Positions 1 to 6,659 of a stretch of DNA of 8,666 nt are shown one piece after another. Numbering within the stretch: position 1 is the stretch's first letter; the number at the start of each line of letters is the position of its first letter. The DNA comes from Thiotrichaceae bacterium UBA4486. Lineage in GTDB: Bacteria; Pseudomonadota; Gammaproteobacteria; Eutrophobiales; Eutrophobiaceae. The stretch is from contig DGNS01000005.1 of the NCBI GenBank assembly GCA_002389045.1, forward strand, positions 1 to 8,666. Reading direction: 5' to 3'. The position numbers and the translations under genes are program-made. A model generated the notes under the pieces. The model searched no databases. It had not been told where the DNA came from and saw nothing but the letters and a program-made list of their open reading frames with translations.

Positions 1-154
1 AGTTCCGCCGGCAGGGCGGGAAGATCTATAACGAGGTGTGATGCGATCGGCGGACGCTGTTGCGGCATTGTAACCGCATCCGCCGGGTAATCTTGCACAG
101 TCATATAGCGGGTTCCGGTCTGCCTTGCGTCCGTGCGTGAGTAAAGATACAGTC

Positions 155-187
155 AAAAAACCGGTGTCAGCATCTGCAGCGCCGGTT
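155..187 (-). terminator. Weak intrinsic-terminator-like hairpin read on the minus strand
   Basis: On the minus strand AACCGG (187-182) pairs with CCGGTT (164-159) across a 17-nt loop, and the stem runs into six consecutive T (160-155). The stem is short, with an A-C mismatch just inside it, and no minus-strand gene is seen upstream of it in this window, so it may be a chance structure. Confidence 0.22.
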
Positions 188-236
188 ACTAACGTGCAAT
201 TCACCGGAAATCACTGATAACAAGCCGCACGAAGGC

Positions 237-247
237 GGAGGGGGAGG
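237..247 (+). promoter_or_regulatory. Purine-rich Shine-Dalgarno tract, unusually far from the glnE start
   Basis: A run containing two GGAGG cores (237-241 and 243-247) lies 28 nt before ATG 276, too far for a normal ribosome-binding site. No good Shine-Dalgarno sequence sits closer. A palindrome (252-266) lies in between and, if folded, would shorten the effective spacing to about 13 nt. Alternatively the tract serves a TTG at 248 that opens a 15-codon frame ending at 293-295 and overlapping the glnE start. Which is true cannot be decided from sequence. Confidence 0.45.
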
Positions 248-251
248 TTGA

Positions 252-266
252 CTGCCACAGTGGCAG
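252..266. repeat. 15-bp palindrome between the Shine-Dalgarno tract and the glnE start
   Basis: CTGCCAC and GTGGCAG form a perfect inverted repeat around a single central A. In RNA it could fold as a 5- to 6-bp hairpin with a small loop just upstream of ATG 276. In DNA it could be a binding site for a dimeric regulator. The symmetry is visible; either role is inference. Confidence 0.5.
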
Positions 267-275
267 CCTGGACGT

Positions 276-1562
276 ATGTCGACAACAGAAATTGATTCCT
301 TGATCGCACAAACGGCGGATCCCGATACTGCGCAGCGGCGTTTTGATGAACTGGTGGACGGCAAGGTGTTTCGCGAGGCGATAGAAACCCTGTCCGCCAG
401 TCAACTGGGTGGACTGCTTTGCATTCTTGGTTACTCTGCTTTTCTGTCCAACTACATCCGCCGAAACCCGGCATGTATCACGAGCATTGGTGAGAGCTGG
501 TCACCACCGCAAACGGATCCGTCTACGGTTGAAGAGTTACGTCACTACAAATACGCCGAATTATTCAAGCTTACCGCACGCGACCTGGCCGGGACGGAAC
601 CTTATCCGGCAATACTCATGGATACCAGTCATCTTGCCGGGGAAATCATCGGCCGGTTTTACCGGTTGCTGGCGACAGAAATTGCAACCCGGGATGATCT
701 CTGCGTCATGGGTATGGGCAAACTGGGAGCGAAGGAACTGAATTACAGTTCGGATATTGATCTGATTTTCGTCTGTGAGGATCCCGGAGAGAATGCAGAA
801 GAAATCACGGAAAGACTCATACGTTTTATCCGCAAGTTTTCCCGCCAGATGGAGGAAATCACCGGCGATGGATTTTTGTACCGTGTCGATCTCAAATTGC
901 GGCCGTGGGGGAGAAGTGGTCCACTGGTGCTGGGTGTTGAGGATACGGAAAATTACTATGCAGCAAGTACCGAGCCATGGGAGCGCTTTATCTGGTTACG
1001 TGCGCGCCCCATCGCCGGTAACCTGGATATCGGCAGGGAACTCTTGCGCAGACTGGAACCCTTCGTGTTCAGGCGTACACTGAGTGACGAGGATCTGCGG
1101 CGATTTTTACAGATCAAATCGGAAATGCAGGTGTATCACCGCAAGGCGGGGAACTGGAACGTCAAGCAGGGTTCCGGTGGTATTCGCGATATCGAATTTT
1201 TTATCCAGTTGTTACAAATCGTCAATGCTCCGGATCATACGGATCTCAAGACCACCAATACTCTGGATGTGCTTGCCGTTCTGGTAAAAAAAGGTTTCAT
1301 TCCGGAGGAAAGCGCCCGGCAAATCAGGGACAGCTACCTTTTTTTACGCAGGCTTGAAAACCATTTGCAAATGATCGATGAACGCCAGACGCATCAATTG
1401 CCGGATGACCGCGCCGGACGCACCGTGATTGCACGATCGATGCTGGATCTGAAGACAGCGGGTGATCCATTGTCGGAATTCGAGGAACTGTTAAGCCTGC
1501 ACAGGGCAGTCGCCCGTAACTGTTTTGAACGCATATTGCCCGACACCACCATGGTTGAGTAA
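276..1562 (+). CDS. glnE: GlnE N-terminal half: glutamine synthetase deadenylylase-type domain as a separate protein
   Basis: A 428-residue protein matching the N-terminal (adenylyl-removing) half of GlnE, the cytosolic enzyme that adds and removes AMP on glutamine synthetase. Visible are the nucleotidyltransferase signature GMGKLG (136-141) followed by SSDIDLIF with the metal-binding pair D150/D152, a third acidic residue D195 in YRVDLKLRPWG, WERFIWLRARP around 225-235, and KQGSGGIRDIEFFIQ at about 287-301, the helical segment that follows the catalytic domain in GlnE. The last ~100 residues are the helical region with LRRLENHLQMIDERQTH. Full-length GlnE is about 950 residues; this protein ends where the N-terminal half normally ends. 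Start: ATG 276 is the only reasonable one, because an in-frame stop lies at 249-251. The second half follows five bases after the TAA. Family assignment is firm; which activity each half retains is inferred. Confidence 0.9.
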   Translation: MSTTEIDSLIAQTADPDTAQRRFDELVDGKVFREAIETLSASQLGGLLCILGYSAFLSNYIRRNPACITSIGESWSPPQTDPSTVEELRHYKYAELFKLTARDLAGTEPYPAILMDTSHLAGEIIGRFYRLLATEIATRDDLCVMGMGKLGAKELNYSSDIDLIFVCEDPGENAEEITERLIRFIRKFSRQMEEITGDGFLYRVDLKLRPWGRSGPLVLGVEDTENYYAASTEPWERFIWLRARPIAGNLDIGRELLRRLEPFVFRRTLSDEDLRRFLQIKSEMQVYHRKAGNWNVKQGSGGIRDIEFFIQLLQIVNAPDHTDLKTTNTLDVLAVLVKKGFIPEESARQIRDSYLFLRRLENHLQMIDERQTHQLPDDRAGRTVIARSMLDLKTAGDPLSEFEELLSLHRAVARNCFERILPDTTMVE

Positions 1563-1567
1563 ACAAC

Positions 1568-2884
1568 ATGTCTGAAGCCGAATCGACCGCACTGCCGGAA
1601 AATACCTGGAATCCTGCGGCTGCCGCGGCCAGCCTGGAACGCTGGCAGGCCCTGTGTGAACGCGAGCAATGGAGTCCGGACGATAAAAGTCAGAATCTGA
1701 TCACCCGGGTCTTCGGCGCCAGCTGGTACTTTACCCGTTTCATCTTTTACCGCGGGCAGGATGTACTCACATGCCTGCACTATCCCGACAGTGGCCTGGA
1801 TGATGCGAGTATGCGTGAGAAACTGCTTGCCGCTATGGAAATCCCCGAATCCGAGGCGGCACTTGAGCAATTACGCATCAACAAAAATGAAATCATGCTG
1901 CAGATTTTTATCGGTTTTCTTACCGAGCGTCTCAATCAGCGTGAAACCGAGGATGCACTGACGCGTCTTGCCGGGCATACACTGGGCATTGCGATTGATA
2001 TTGTCTTTCTTGATAACGAGGATAAACAGCATTTCGCGGTGCTTGGCATGGGACGCATGGCCGGTGGAGAAATGACTTTCGGCTCGGATCTGGACCTGGT
2101 GTTCCTGTATCCGGGTAATTCCGATGAATTGTTCACCCGGCTGGGCAGGCAGGTACGGATTTTTCTCAGGGAAATTGCTGCAATGAGTCCTGCCGGCATT
2201 ATGTACGAAGTGGATACACGGCTGCGGCCGCATGGTAATTCGGGTGTGCTGATCACGTCCGCGGATTCCTTTGCCCGTTATCATGCCAGTGACAGCCGCG
2301 AGATCTGGGAGCGGCAGATGATGACACGTTGCCGGCCCGTCTATGATGAAATTTCGCTGGCGACCGGGGCCTGGCAGGGTATATTGCCCTGTATTTACCG
2401 TGACTATGATCACGCACTTTTGCGCGACGCCGTTATCTCGATGCGCCATCGGGTGGAAACCGAACTGGGCAGTCCACGTGAAAAATTCGATATCAAGCGT
2501 GGTTGCGGCGGCATCATGGATATTGATTTCATCACCCATTATTATCAGCTGGCCTTCGGCCATGAACACTCTGATTTGCAGACCCAGAGTACACGAACAG
2601 CGCTTATTGCCATGCAGGCACTGCAGTTGCTCGACGATGAGACCGTCAATGATTTGTTATCGGCATACGATTTCCTGAAACGGGTCGAAACCTGTATGCG
2701 GGTTCATGATATGAAATCCGTTGATACGATTTCCCGGCATGCGCAAGCTAACCGGGTGATTGCCCGTGCCATGGGTTACCACGATGGCCCGGATGATGCC
2801 GACACGGAGCAGTTCATGACGGATTACCAGAGTTGGACCGGGACCACACGGGATATTTTCAGCCGTCTGTTTGAATTGGTTTGA
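1568..2884 (+). CDS. glnE: GlnE C-terminal half: glutamine synthetase adenylylase-type domain as a separate protein
   Basis: A 438-residue protein corresponding to the C-terminal (adenylylating) half of GlnE. Key features: VLGMGRMAGGEMTFGSDLDLVF (starting at 158) with the catalytic pair D174/D176; the EMT-xGSDLDLV form is typical of C-terminal GlnE domains. A third acidic residue, D216, lies in YEVDTRLRPHGNSG; IWERQMMTRCRP is at about 246-256; and KRGCGGIMDIDF at 310-321 opens the helical region. It has its own ~150-residue helical N-terminus, including LERWQALCE, as found ahead of a GlnE catalytic domain. The ATG lies five bases after the upstream stop in another frame and has no strong Shine-Dalgarno sequence, so translation is probably coupled to the first half. 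All active-site acids are intact, which argues against decay. The two proteins together total 866 residues, a little below usual full-length GlnE. Confidence 0.88.
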   Translation: MSEAESTALPENTWNPAAAAASLERWQALCEREQWSPDDKSQNLITRVFGASWYFTRFIFYRGQDVLTCLHYPDSGLDDASMREKLLAAMEIPESEAALEQLRINKNEIMLQIFIGFLTERLNQRETEDALTRLAGHTLGIAIDIVFLDNEDKQHFAVLGMGRMAGGEMTFGSDLDLVFLYPGNSDELFTRLGRQVRIFLREIAAMSPAGIMYEVDTRLRPHGNSGVLITSADSFARYHASDSREIWERQMMTRCRPVYDEISLATGAWQGILPCIYRDYDHALLRDAVISMRHRVETELGSPREKFDIKRGCGGIMDIDFITHYYQLAFGHEHSDLQTQSTRTALIAMQALQLLDDETVNDLLSAYDFLKRVETCMRVHDMKSVDTISRHAQANRVIARAMGYHDGPDDADTEQFMTDYQSWTGTTRDIFSRLFELV

Positions 2885-2903
2885 GGTGGCACACTGATTT
2901 ATT

Positions 2904-4349
2904 CTATTGGTGGCTGTTATAGGAGCGACTGATAAGAATAATAACAAGACTGGCCAGTATGAATCCGGGAATGATCTCGTTGACACCGGAAACCAGCCTG
3001 TCACCGGTGTATTGCCAGAGCACGACGGTAGCGCCACCGGTGATGATCCCCGCAAGAACGGCCATGCCGCGTACCGGTTTCCAGAACAGGGTCAGCAACA
3101 GTGCGGGTCCGAAACTGGCGCCGAAACCCGCCCAGGCATAAGCCACCAGGTCGAGTACACGCTTTCCCGGGTCCATCGCCAGTCCGAGCGCAAGCAGGGA
3201 AATAATGCCTACTGATATTCTGCCGAGAAGTAATTGCCTGCGTTCGCTCAACTGTTTGCGTGTCAATACATGATAGAGATCCTCGCTGATGGCCGACGAG
3301 GCCACCAGCAATTGTGAGTCCGCGGTACTCATGATGGCCGCCAAAATCGCCGCCAGGCAGAGTCCGGCCATGAACGGGTGAAATAACAGGGGCAGGATCT
3401 CCAGGAACACACGCTCACTGTCACTGCCGACCAGTGGTTGATCCACCAATAGCACGCCGGCCATTCCCACAGCCATGGCAGCGAGCAAACAGCAGCCGCT
3501 CCAGGTTACGGCAATCGCGCGTGCCCCCGGGATCATCCTGCAGGAACGTATGGCCATGAACCTGGCCAGGATATGTGGCTGGCCGAAATAGCCGAGGCCC
3601 CAGCCCAGCAATGAGAGGATGGATATCCACGTTACCGGCTCTCCGGACAGCGCGCTGAACCAGTCCAGGTAGGCCGGGTTGGCGGACTCGAGCTTGTCGA
3701 TTGCACCGAGAGGACCGCCGAGAATCGATACGGCCATGAAGGCGCTGATCGTTAATGCGAAAAACATCAACAGCCCCTGAAACAGATCCGTCCAGGATAC
3801 GGCGAGAAAACCACCGATAACCGTATAAACAAGTATGACCAGTGTTCCCAGGCAGGTAGCCCACAGGTAATCAAAGCCGAACACGCTTTCGAACAATTTG
3901 CCCGCAGCAACCAGGCCGGACCCGGTGTAGAACAGGTAAAACAGCAGGATGAACAGCGCGGAAATACAACGCATCAGCCTGGCGTGATCCGGGAAGCAGT
4001 GAGCGAAAAAATCCGGCAGTGTGATCGCATCGCCGGCCTTGCCGCTTTGTTGCCGTAATGCCGGAGCAATCCACTTCCAGTTTATCCAGGTACCGGCAAA
4101 CAGGCCCAGTGCCAGCCAGCCGGCTTGCAGTCCCGCAGCATAGGCAAAGCCGGGCAACCCCAGTAACAGCCAGCCGCTCATGTCCGATGCCCCGGCGCTC
4201 AGGGCCGCTACCCAGCGGCCCAGCTGCCTGCTGCCGAGGAAATAATCGGCCGTGTTGTGTGTCCGCTCTGCCGCCATCCATCCGATCCACAACACCACCA
4301 GTAAATACAGGGCGAAGGCAACATACACCAGGTGATTCTCGGTGAGCAT
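2904..4349 (-). CDS. putP: Sodium/proline symporter PutP
   Basis: A 481-residue inner-membrane transporter of the sodium:solute symporter family that imports L-proline with Na+. The N-terminal region closely follows PutP: YFLGSRQLGRWVAALSAGA, then SDMSGWLLLGLPG, with D56 and S58 at the positions of the E. coli sodium/proline-binding residues D55 and S57. MSTADSQLLVASS carries S341/T342, matching the second-shell sodium residues S340/T341 of E. coli. Many strongly hydrophobic segments run throughout, in keeping with a 13-helix LeuT-type fold, and the length is close to the 502 residues of E. coli PutP. It is the last gene of the minus-strand run, beginning five bases after the radical SAM gene's stop, and it converges on glnE with only 19 bases between stops. 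No PutA or PutR gene is nearby. A related amino-acid specificity is possible, but proline is the best call. Confidence 0.93.
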   Translation of the reverse strand: MLTENHLVYVAFALYLLVVLWIGWMAAERTHNTADYFLGSRQLGRWVAALSAGASDMSGWLLLGLPGFAYAAGLQAGWLALGLFAGTWINWKWIAPALRQQSGKAGDAITLPDFFAHCFPDHARLMRCISALFILLFYLFYTGSGLVAAGKLFESVFGFDYLWATCLGTLVILVYTVIGGFLAVSWTDLFQGLLMFFALTISAFMAVSILGGPLGAIDKLESANPAYLDWFSALSGEPVTWISILSLLGWGLGYFGQPHILARFMAIRSCRMIPGARAIAVTWSGCCLLAAMAVGMAGVLLVDQPLVGSDSERVFLEILPLLFHPFMAGLCLAAILAAIMSTADSQLLVASSAISEDLYHVLTRKQLSERRQLLLGRISVGIISLLALGLAMDPGKRVLDLVAYAWAGFGASFGPALLLTLFWKPVRGMAVLAGIITGGATVVLWQYTGDRLVSGVNEIIPGFILASLVIILISRSYNSHQ

Positions 4350-4354
4350 TTGTG

Positions 4355-5347
4355 TCAGTCGTGGCAGGCGAAGAGTTTTTCCGCGGTCACATGCTGTGCG
4401 ATTTCACGTTTGCAGTGTTGCATCATGTGATCCTGCAGGTCGTGACGATAACCCACCATTCCTGCGGTCTCGTCCATGCCGGCAGCAAACAACGGCTCAT
4501 CCGGATAGAGTCCGCGAATAATCCTGAAAAATCCTGCCGGCAGCCGGAATGTGCCAAGGCTGACCGAGTGCAATGCCCGGTTGTCAATACGGGTATGAAT
4601 GTGCTGAATCAGTTCGGTGTATTGTGTGCCAAAGTCCTCCGTGTATATCAGCGGGTCATAGCGTATTCCCACTTTCCAGCCCCTGGCCTGCAGGGCGTCC
4701 ATGGCTGCCAGCCGCCGATCAACGGAGGGGGTTTTATGTTCCAGTGCCCGGGCGATTCTCTGCGGCGTAAAACTGAAGGCGACAACAGCATTTTCCACCA
4801 CGGGCATGTCAAGCAGGGCACGTACCTGGGTACTTTTGGTTCTGAGTTCGATCAGCGAGTCGGCGTAGTCCCTGAAAACGGGTAGGAAATGTTTTACAAA
4901 GCCGGTTACCGGTTCCAGTGCCAGGGAATCGCAATCATAGCCGGAAAAGAAGTGCACCGGTTTGCCGTTATGATTCTCGATGAGCGTTCTGATGGCGCTG
5001 AGGAAATCGTCATAGTTGACGAACAGTACGTAGTTGGCCGATCGATACATGCCCTGCAAAAAGCAGTATCGACAGTCGTAGATACAGTTCAGTATATGGG
5101 AAAAATAATAATTATGTTCGTTGCCTATGCCGTAATGATCCGGCACCGGCAACAGAAAATTTCCCTGTTTCTGTGCGAGGATCAGGGCCGGTGCCCGTTT
5201 TTGCAGACGGAAATTCTGCGATTTGCGATTGAATACTTCACCGTAATGTCGGCAGCCGACCACACGGGCACCGGCAAAGCGGCTTATGATTCGTTGACTC
5301 AGTGGAAAGATTCGCACACCTTCCTCGATGTAGAGTGTCTCGATCAT
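4355..5347 (-). CDS. Spore photoproduct lyase-like radical SAM protein
   Basis: A 330-residue protein of the spore photoproduct lyase (SPL/SplB-like) radical SAM family, whose characterised members repair the thymine dimer 5-thyminyl-5,6-dihydrothymine in DNA. The CX3CX2C motif for the [4Fe-4S] cluster is C88-C92-C95 (NCIYDCRYCFLQG). C139 in FFSGYDCDSLALE lies 51 residues after the first cluster Cys, very near the place of the hydrogen-donor Cys141 in Bacillus. The SPL-typical stretch E-HKTPSVDRRL-AMDAL is present at about 203-219, and ELRTKS at about 167-172. Y94 corresponds to one Bacillus relay tyrosine, while the other position is F96. The start is fixed by a 4-nt ATGA overlap with the nucleosidase gene. 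Nothing here suggests a spore former, so the substrate is uncertain: another DNA photoproduct or a different nucleic-acid lesion. Confidence 0.85.
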   Translation of the reverse strand: MIETLYIEEGVRIFPLSQRIISRFAGARVVGCRHYGEVFNRKSQNFRLQKRAPALILAQKQGNFLLPVPDHYGIGNEHNYYFSHILNCIYDCRYCFLQGMYRSANYVLFVNYDDFLSAIRTLIENHNGKPVHFFSGYDCDSLALEPVTGFVKHFLPVFRDYADSLIELRTKSTQVRALLDMPVVENAVVAFSFTPQRIARALEHKTPSVDRRLAAMDALQARGWKVGIRYDPLIYTEDFGTQYTELIQHIHTRIDNRALHSVSLGTFRLPAGFFRIIRGLYPDEPLFAAGMDETAGMVGYRHDLQDHMMQHCKREIAQHVTAEKLFACHD

Positions 5348-6171
5348 TCTGTTTTCACACCGATATGAACAGGACTCTCATCGAGCGCTTTGCGCAGGGC
5401 ATCAAGTACTTGCCTGGCGTTTTTCCGGTTTGCGAATTGGTGCAGCGGATCGATATCAGGATACAGGCAATGCCACCGGCTTAGCAGCCGGGATAATTGA
5501 TGGCGCTGGCTTTCAGTGAAATGCCGGCGCAGCAGAAACCCGTTCATTGCCGGGTGTGGCCGACGGGTTTCCGCCAGGGTATTGCTGGATTCAATCAGTT
5601 GATCCGCCACTTTGGCAATGGCGGGCATGGCGGCTTCGATAAGTTCGCCCGCAAACCCGGGAGTGACTTCCTGATACGGCCGATCACTGTTATCGGAAAC
5701 CACCTTTACGGCATGAATATGTTCCAGCGTTGCCAGCCGCGTCACGGTGTCGAGGAAACCGCTGGCTTCCATGTCGTACAATGCTTGTTCACGGGTATTT
5801 ACCGGAGCGTCAACCGTGTAACAGTCAGCCGACGGCATGCCGGCCGGAAAATGGATTTGCGGAAACCAGGTCCTGCCGGTGGCAACATCGATGATTTTAT
5901 GAGCCAGCATCGCAACCCCTGGTTCACAGGTTCCATGACCGGCAATACCGGCATTGAGCCAGGCATCAGTAGTACCGCTGCCGGCCATATGGGCAAGATT
6001 CATGCAGGCGGCGGCTGCAGCGACCTTGCCGGTACCGCTAATCGTCAGGGCAATCCGGCCATCGTCACCAAGATAAACAGGAAAAGTCGATCGTCCACTG
6101 TAAAGGGACAGATCATAGTGTTTGATAATCGGCGTTGCTTCCGGGCGATGGGCGCACAGGATCAGTAACAT
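5344..6171 (-). CDS. MTA/SAH nucleosidase-like protein (nucleoside phosphorylase superfamily) with C-terminal extension
   Basis: A 275-residue cytosolic protein whose first ~200 residues match the nucleoside phosphorylase/5'-methylthioadenosine-S-adenosylhomocysteine nucleosidase fold. E11 (HRPEATP) fits the N-terminal catalytic-region Glu. SGTGKVAAA (45-53) and NAGIAG (73-78) are the glycine-rich turns, YDMEASGF (132-139) carries the purine/ribose-binding Glu, and D160 in VVSDNSD is at the place of the catalytic Asp. Such enzymes cleave adenine from MTA, SAH or 5'-deoxyadenosine. Residues ~200-275 form a basic, probably helical extension (e.g. LLRRHFTESQRHQLSRLL) not found in typical ~230-residue MTA/SAH nucleosidases; I do not recognise it. 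It overlaps the upstream gene by 1 nt and the radical SAM gene by 4 nt, suggesting coupled translation and a role in clearing radical SAM by-products. The exact substrate is unproven. Confidence 0.78.
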   Translation of the reverse strand: MLLILCAHRPEATPIIKHYDLSLYSGRSTFPVYLGDDGRIALTISGTGKVAAAAACMNLAHMAGSGTTDAWLNAGIAGHGTCEPGVAMLAHKIIDVATGRTWFPQIHFPAGMPSADCYTVDAPVNTREQALYDMEASGFLDTVTRLATLEHIHAVKVVSDNSDRPYQEVTPGFAGELIEAAMPAIAKVADQLIESSNTLAETRRPHPAMNGFLLRRHFTESQRHQLSRLLSRWHCLYPDIDPLHQFANRKNARQVLDALRKALDESPVHIGVKTE

Positions 6172-6647
6172 CAGCTATGCGCCTTGACGGTTATATCCGG
6201 GTCGGTTGCAGCTCTCACTATAAATTCAGACCAGACCGGGTCCGGTGACCAGATGCGGTGTAAATCAGCTTCAGCCTGTTCCACATCCATGCCCTGGCAA
6301 AGCGTCCGGTAAAGGTACACAAAAACCGATACCCGCCAGTTGTAGGCGCAGTGAACAAAGCGTTTATCATAATCGTCATCTTGCATCACCGTGAAAAAAT
6401 CGCCCAGGTCCTGTATTTGTGGCTGTTTGAAGTCAACGGGAATGGCCACATAGTGCATGCCGTTCGCAGCCACAATGGAGTCTTCGTCGCTAATCGCACC
6501 GGGTGAACTCGGGGTAGCCAGGTTGATGACCGTATCAAATCCGGCGTCATGGATAGTACCGAACTGCGCCGCCGTGGGTTGTCCGGCCGTGGCAAGACGA
6601 TCATCGATTTGAACGAAGTTGAGGATCTGTGTCAGTGGTTCATGCAT
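6171..6647 (-). CDS. Tyrosine/dual-specificity phosphatase-like protein with shortened HCX4R loop
   Basis: A 158-residue protein of the bacterial protein-tyrosine-phosphatase-like group. The N-terminal part (FVQIDDRLATAGQPT, then FDTVINLATP) has the layout of small bacterial dual-specificity-like phosphatases, and VPVDF-type residues around 70-73 (D72) could supply the general acid. The phosphate-loop position reads VHCAYNWRVS: C100 and R105 are separated by four residues, not the five of classical CX5R phosphatases, with Asn where a Gly is usual. I recall related small proteobacterial proteins with HC-x-x-N-x-RVS, so this may be a family trait and not a local mutation, but I cannot verify it here. 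Substrate is unknown and catalysis uncertain. It begins 12 nt after the glycosyltransferase stop, and its TGA shares one base with the nucleosidase ATG (TGATG). Confidence 0.72.
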   Translation of the reverse strand: MHEPLTQILNFVQIDDRLATAGQPTAAQFGTIHDAGFDTVINLATPSSPGAISDEDSIVAANGMHYVAIPVDFKQPQIQDLGDFFTVMQDDDYDKRFVHCAYNWRVSVFVYLYRTLCQGMDVEQAEADLHRIWSPDPVWSEFIVRAATDPDITVKAHS

Positions 6648-6659
6648 GGTAAAAGCTGT

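Noticed and set aside
1..41. Open frame entering from the left edge, reading FRRQGGKIYNEV then TGA (39-41)
   Set aside because: It could be the C-terminus of an upstream gene, but twelve residues give no recognisable signal and another frame stays open to base 90; not supportable.
1556..1570. A sequencing frameshift splitting a single glnE
   Set aside because: The first protein ends in a normal end-of-domain helix, the second starts with its own ATG and a helical N-terminus, and simply joining frames does not recreate an obvious linker. Kept as a refutation test.
1871..2569. 232-codon minus-strand frame opposite the second glnE half
   Set aside because: The translation is low-information and antisense to a well-supported gene; a shadow frame.
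2885..2903. A shared bidirectional terminator between glnE and putP
   Set aside because: The 19-bp gap and flanking bases show no inverted repeat followed by a T-run on either strand.
4352..5368. Two long plus-strand frames (4352-4885 and 4889-5368) opposite the radical SAM gene
   Set aside because: Both are antisense to the CX3CX2C-bearing protein and show no recognisable motifs.
5497..6168. 223-codon plus-strand frame opposite the nucleosidase gene
   Set aside because: It is antisense to a gene with clear catalytic motifs, and its translation has no family resemblance; a shadow frame.
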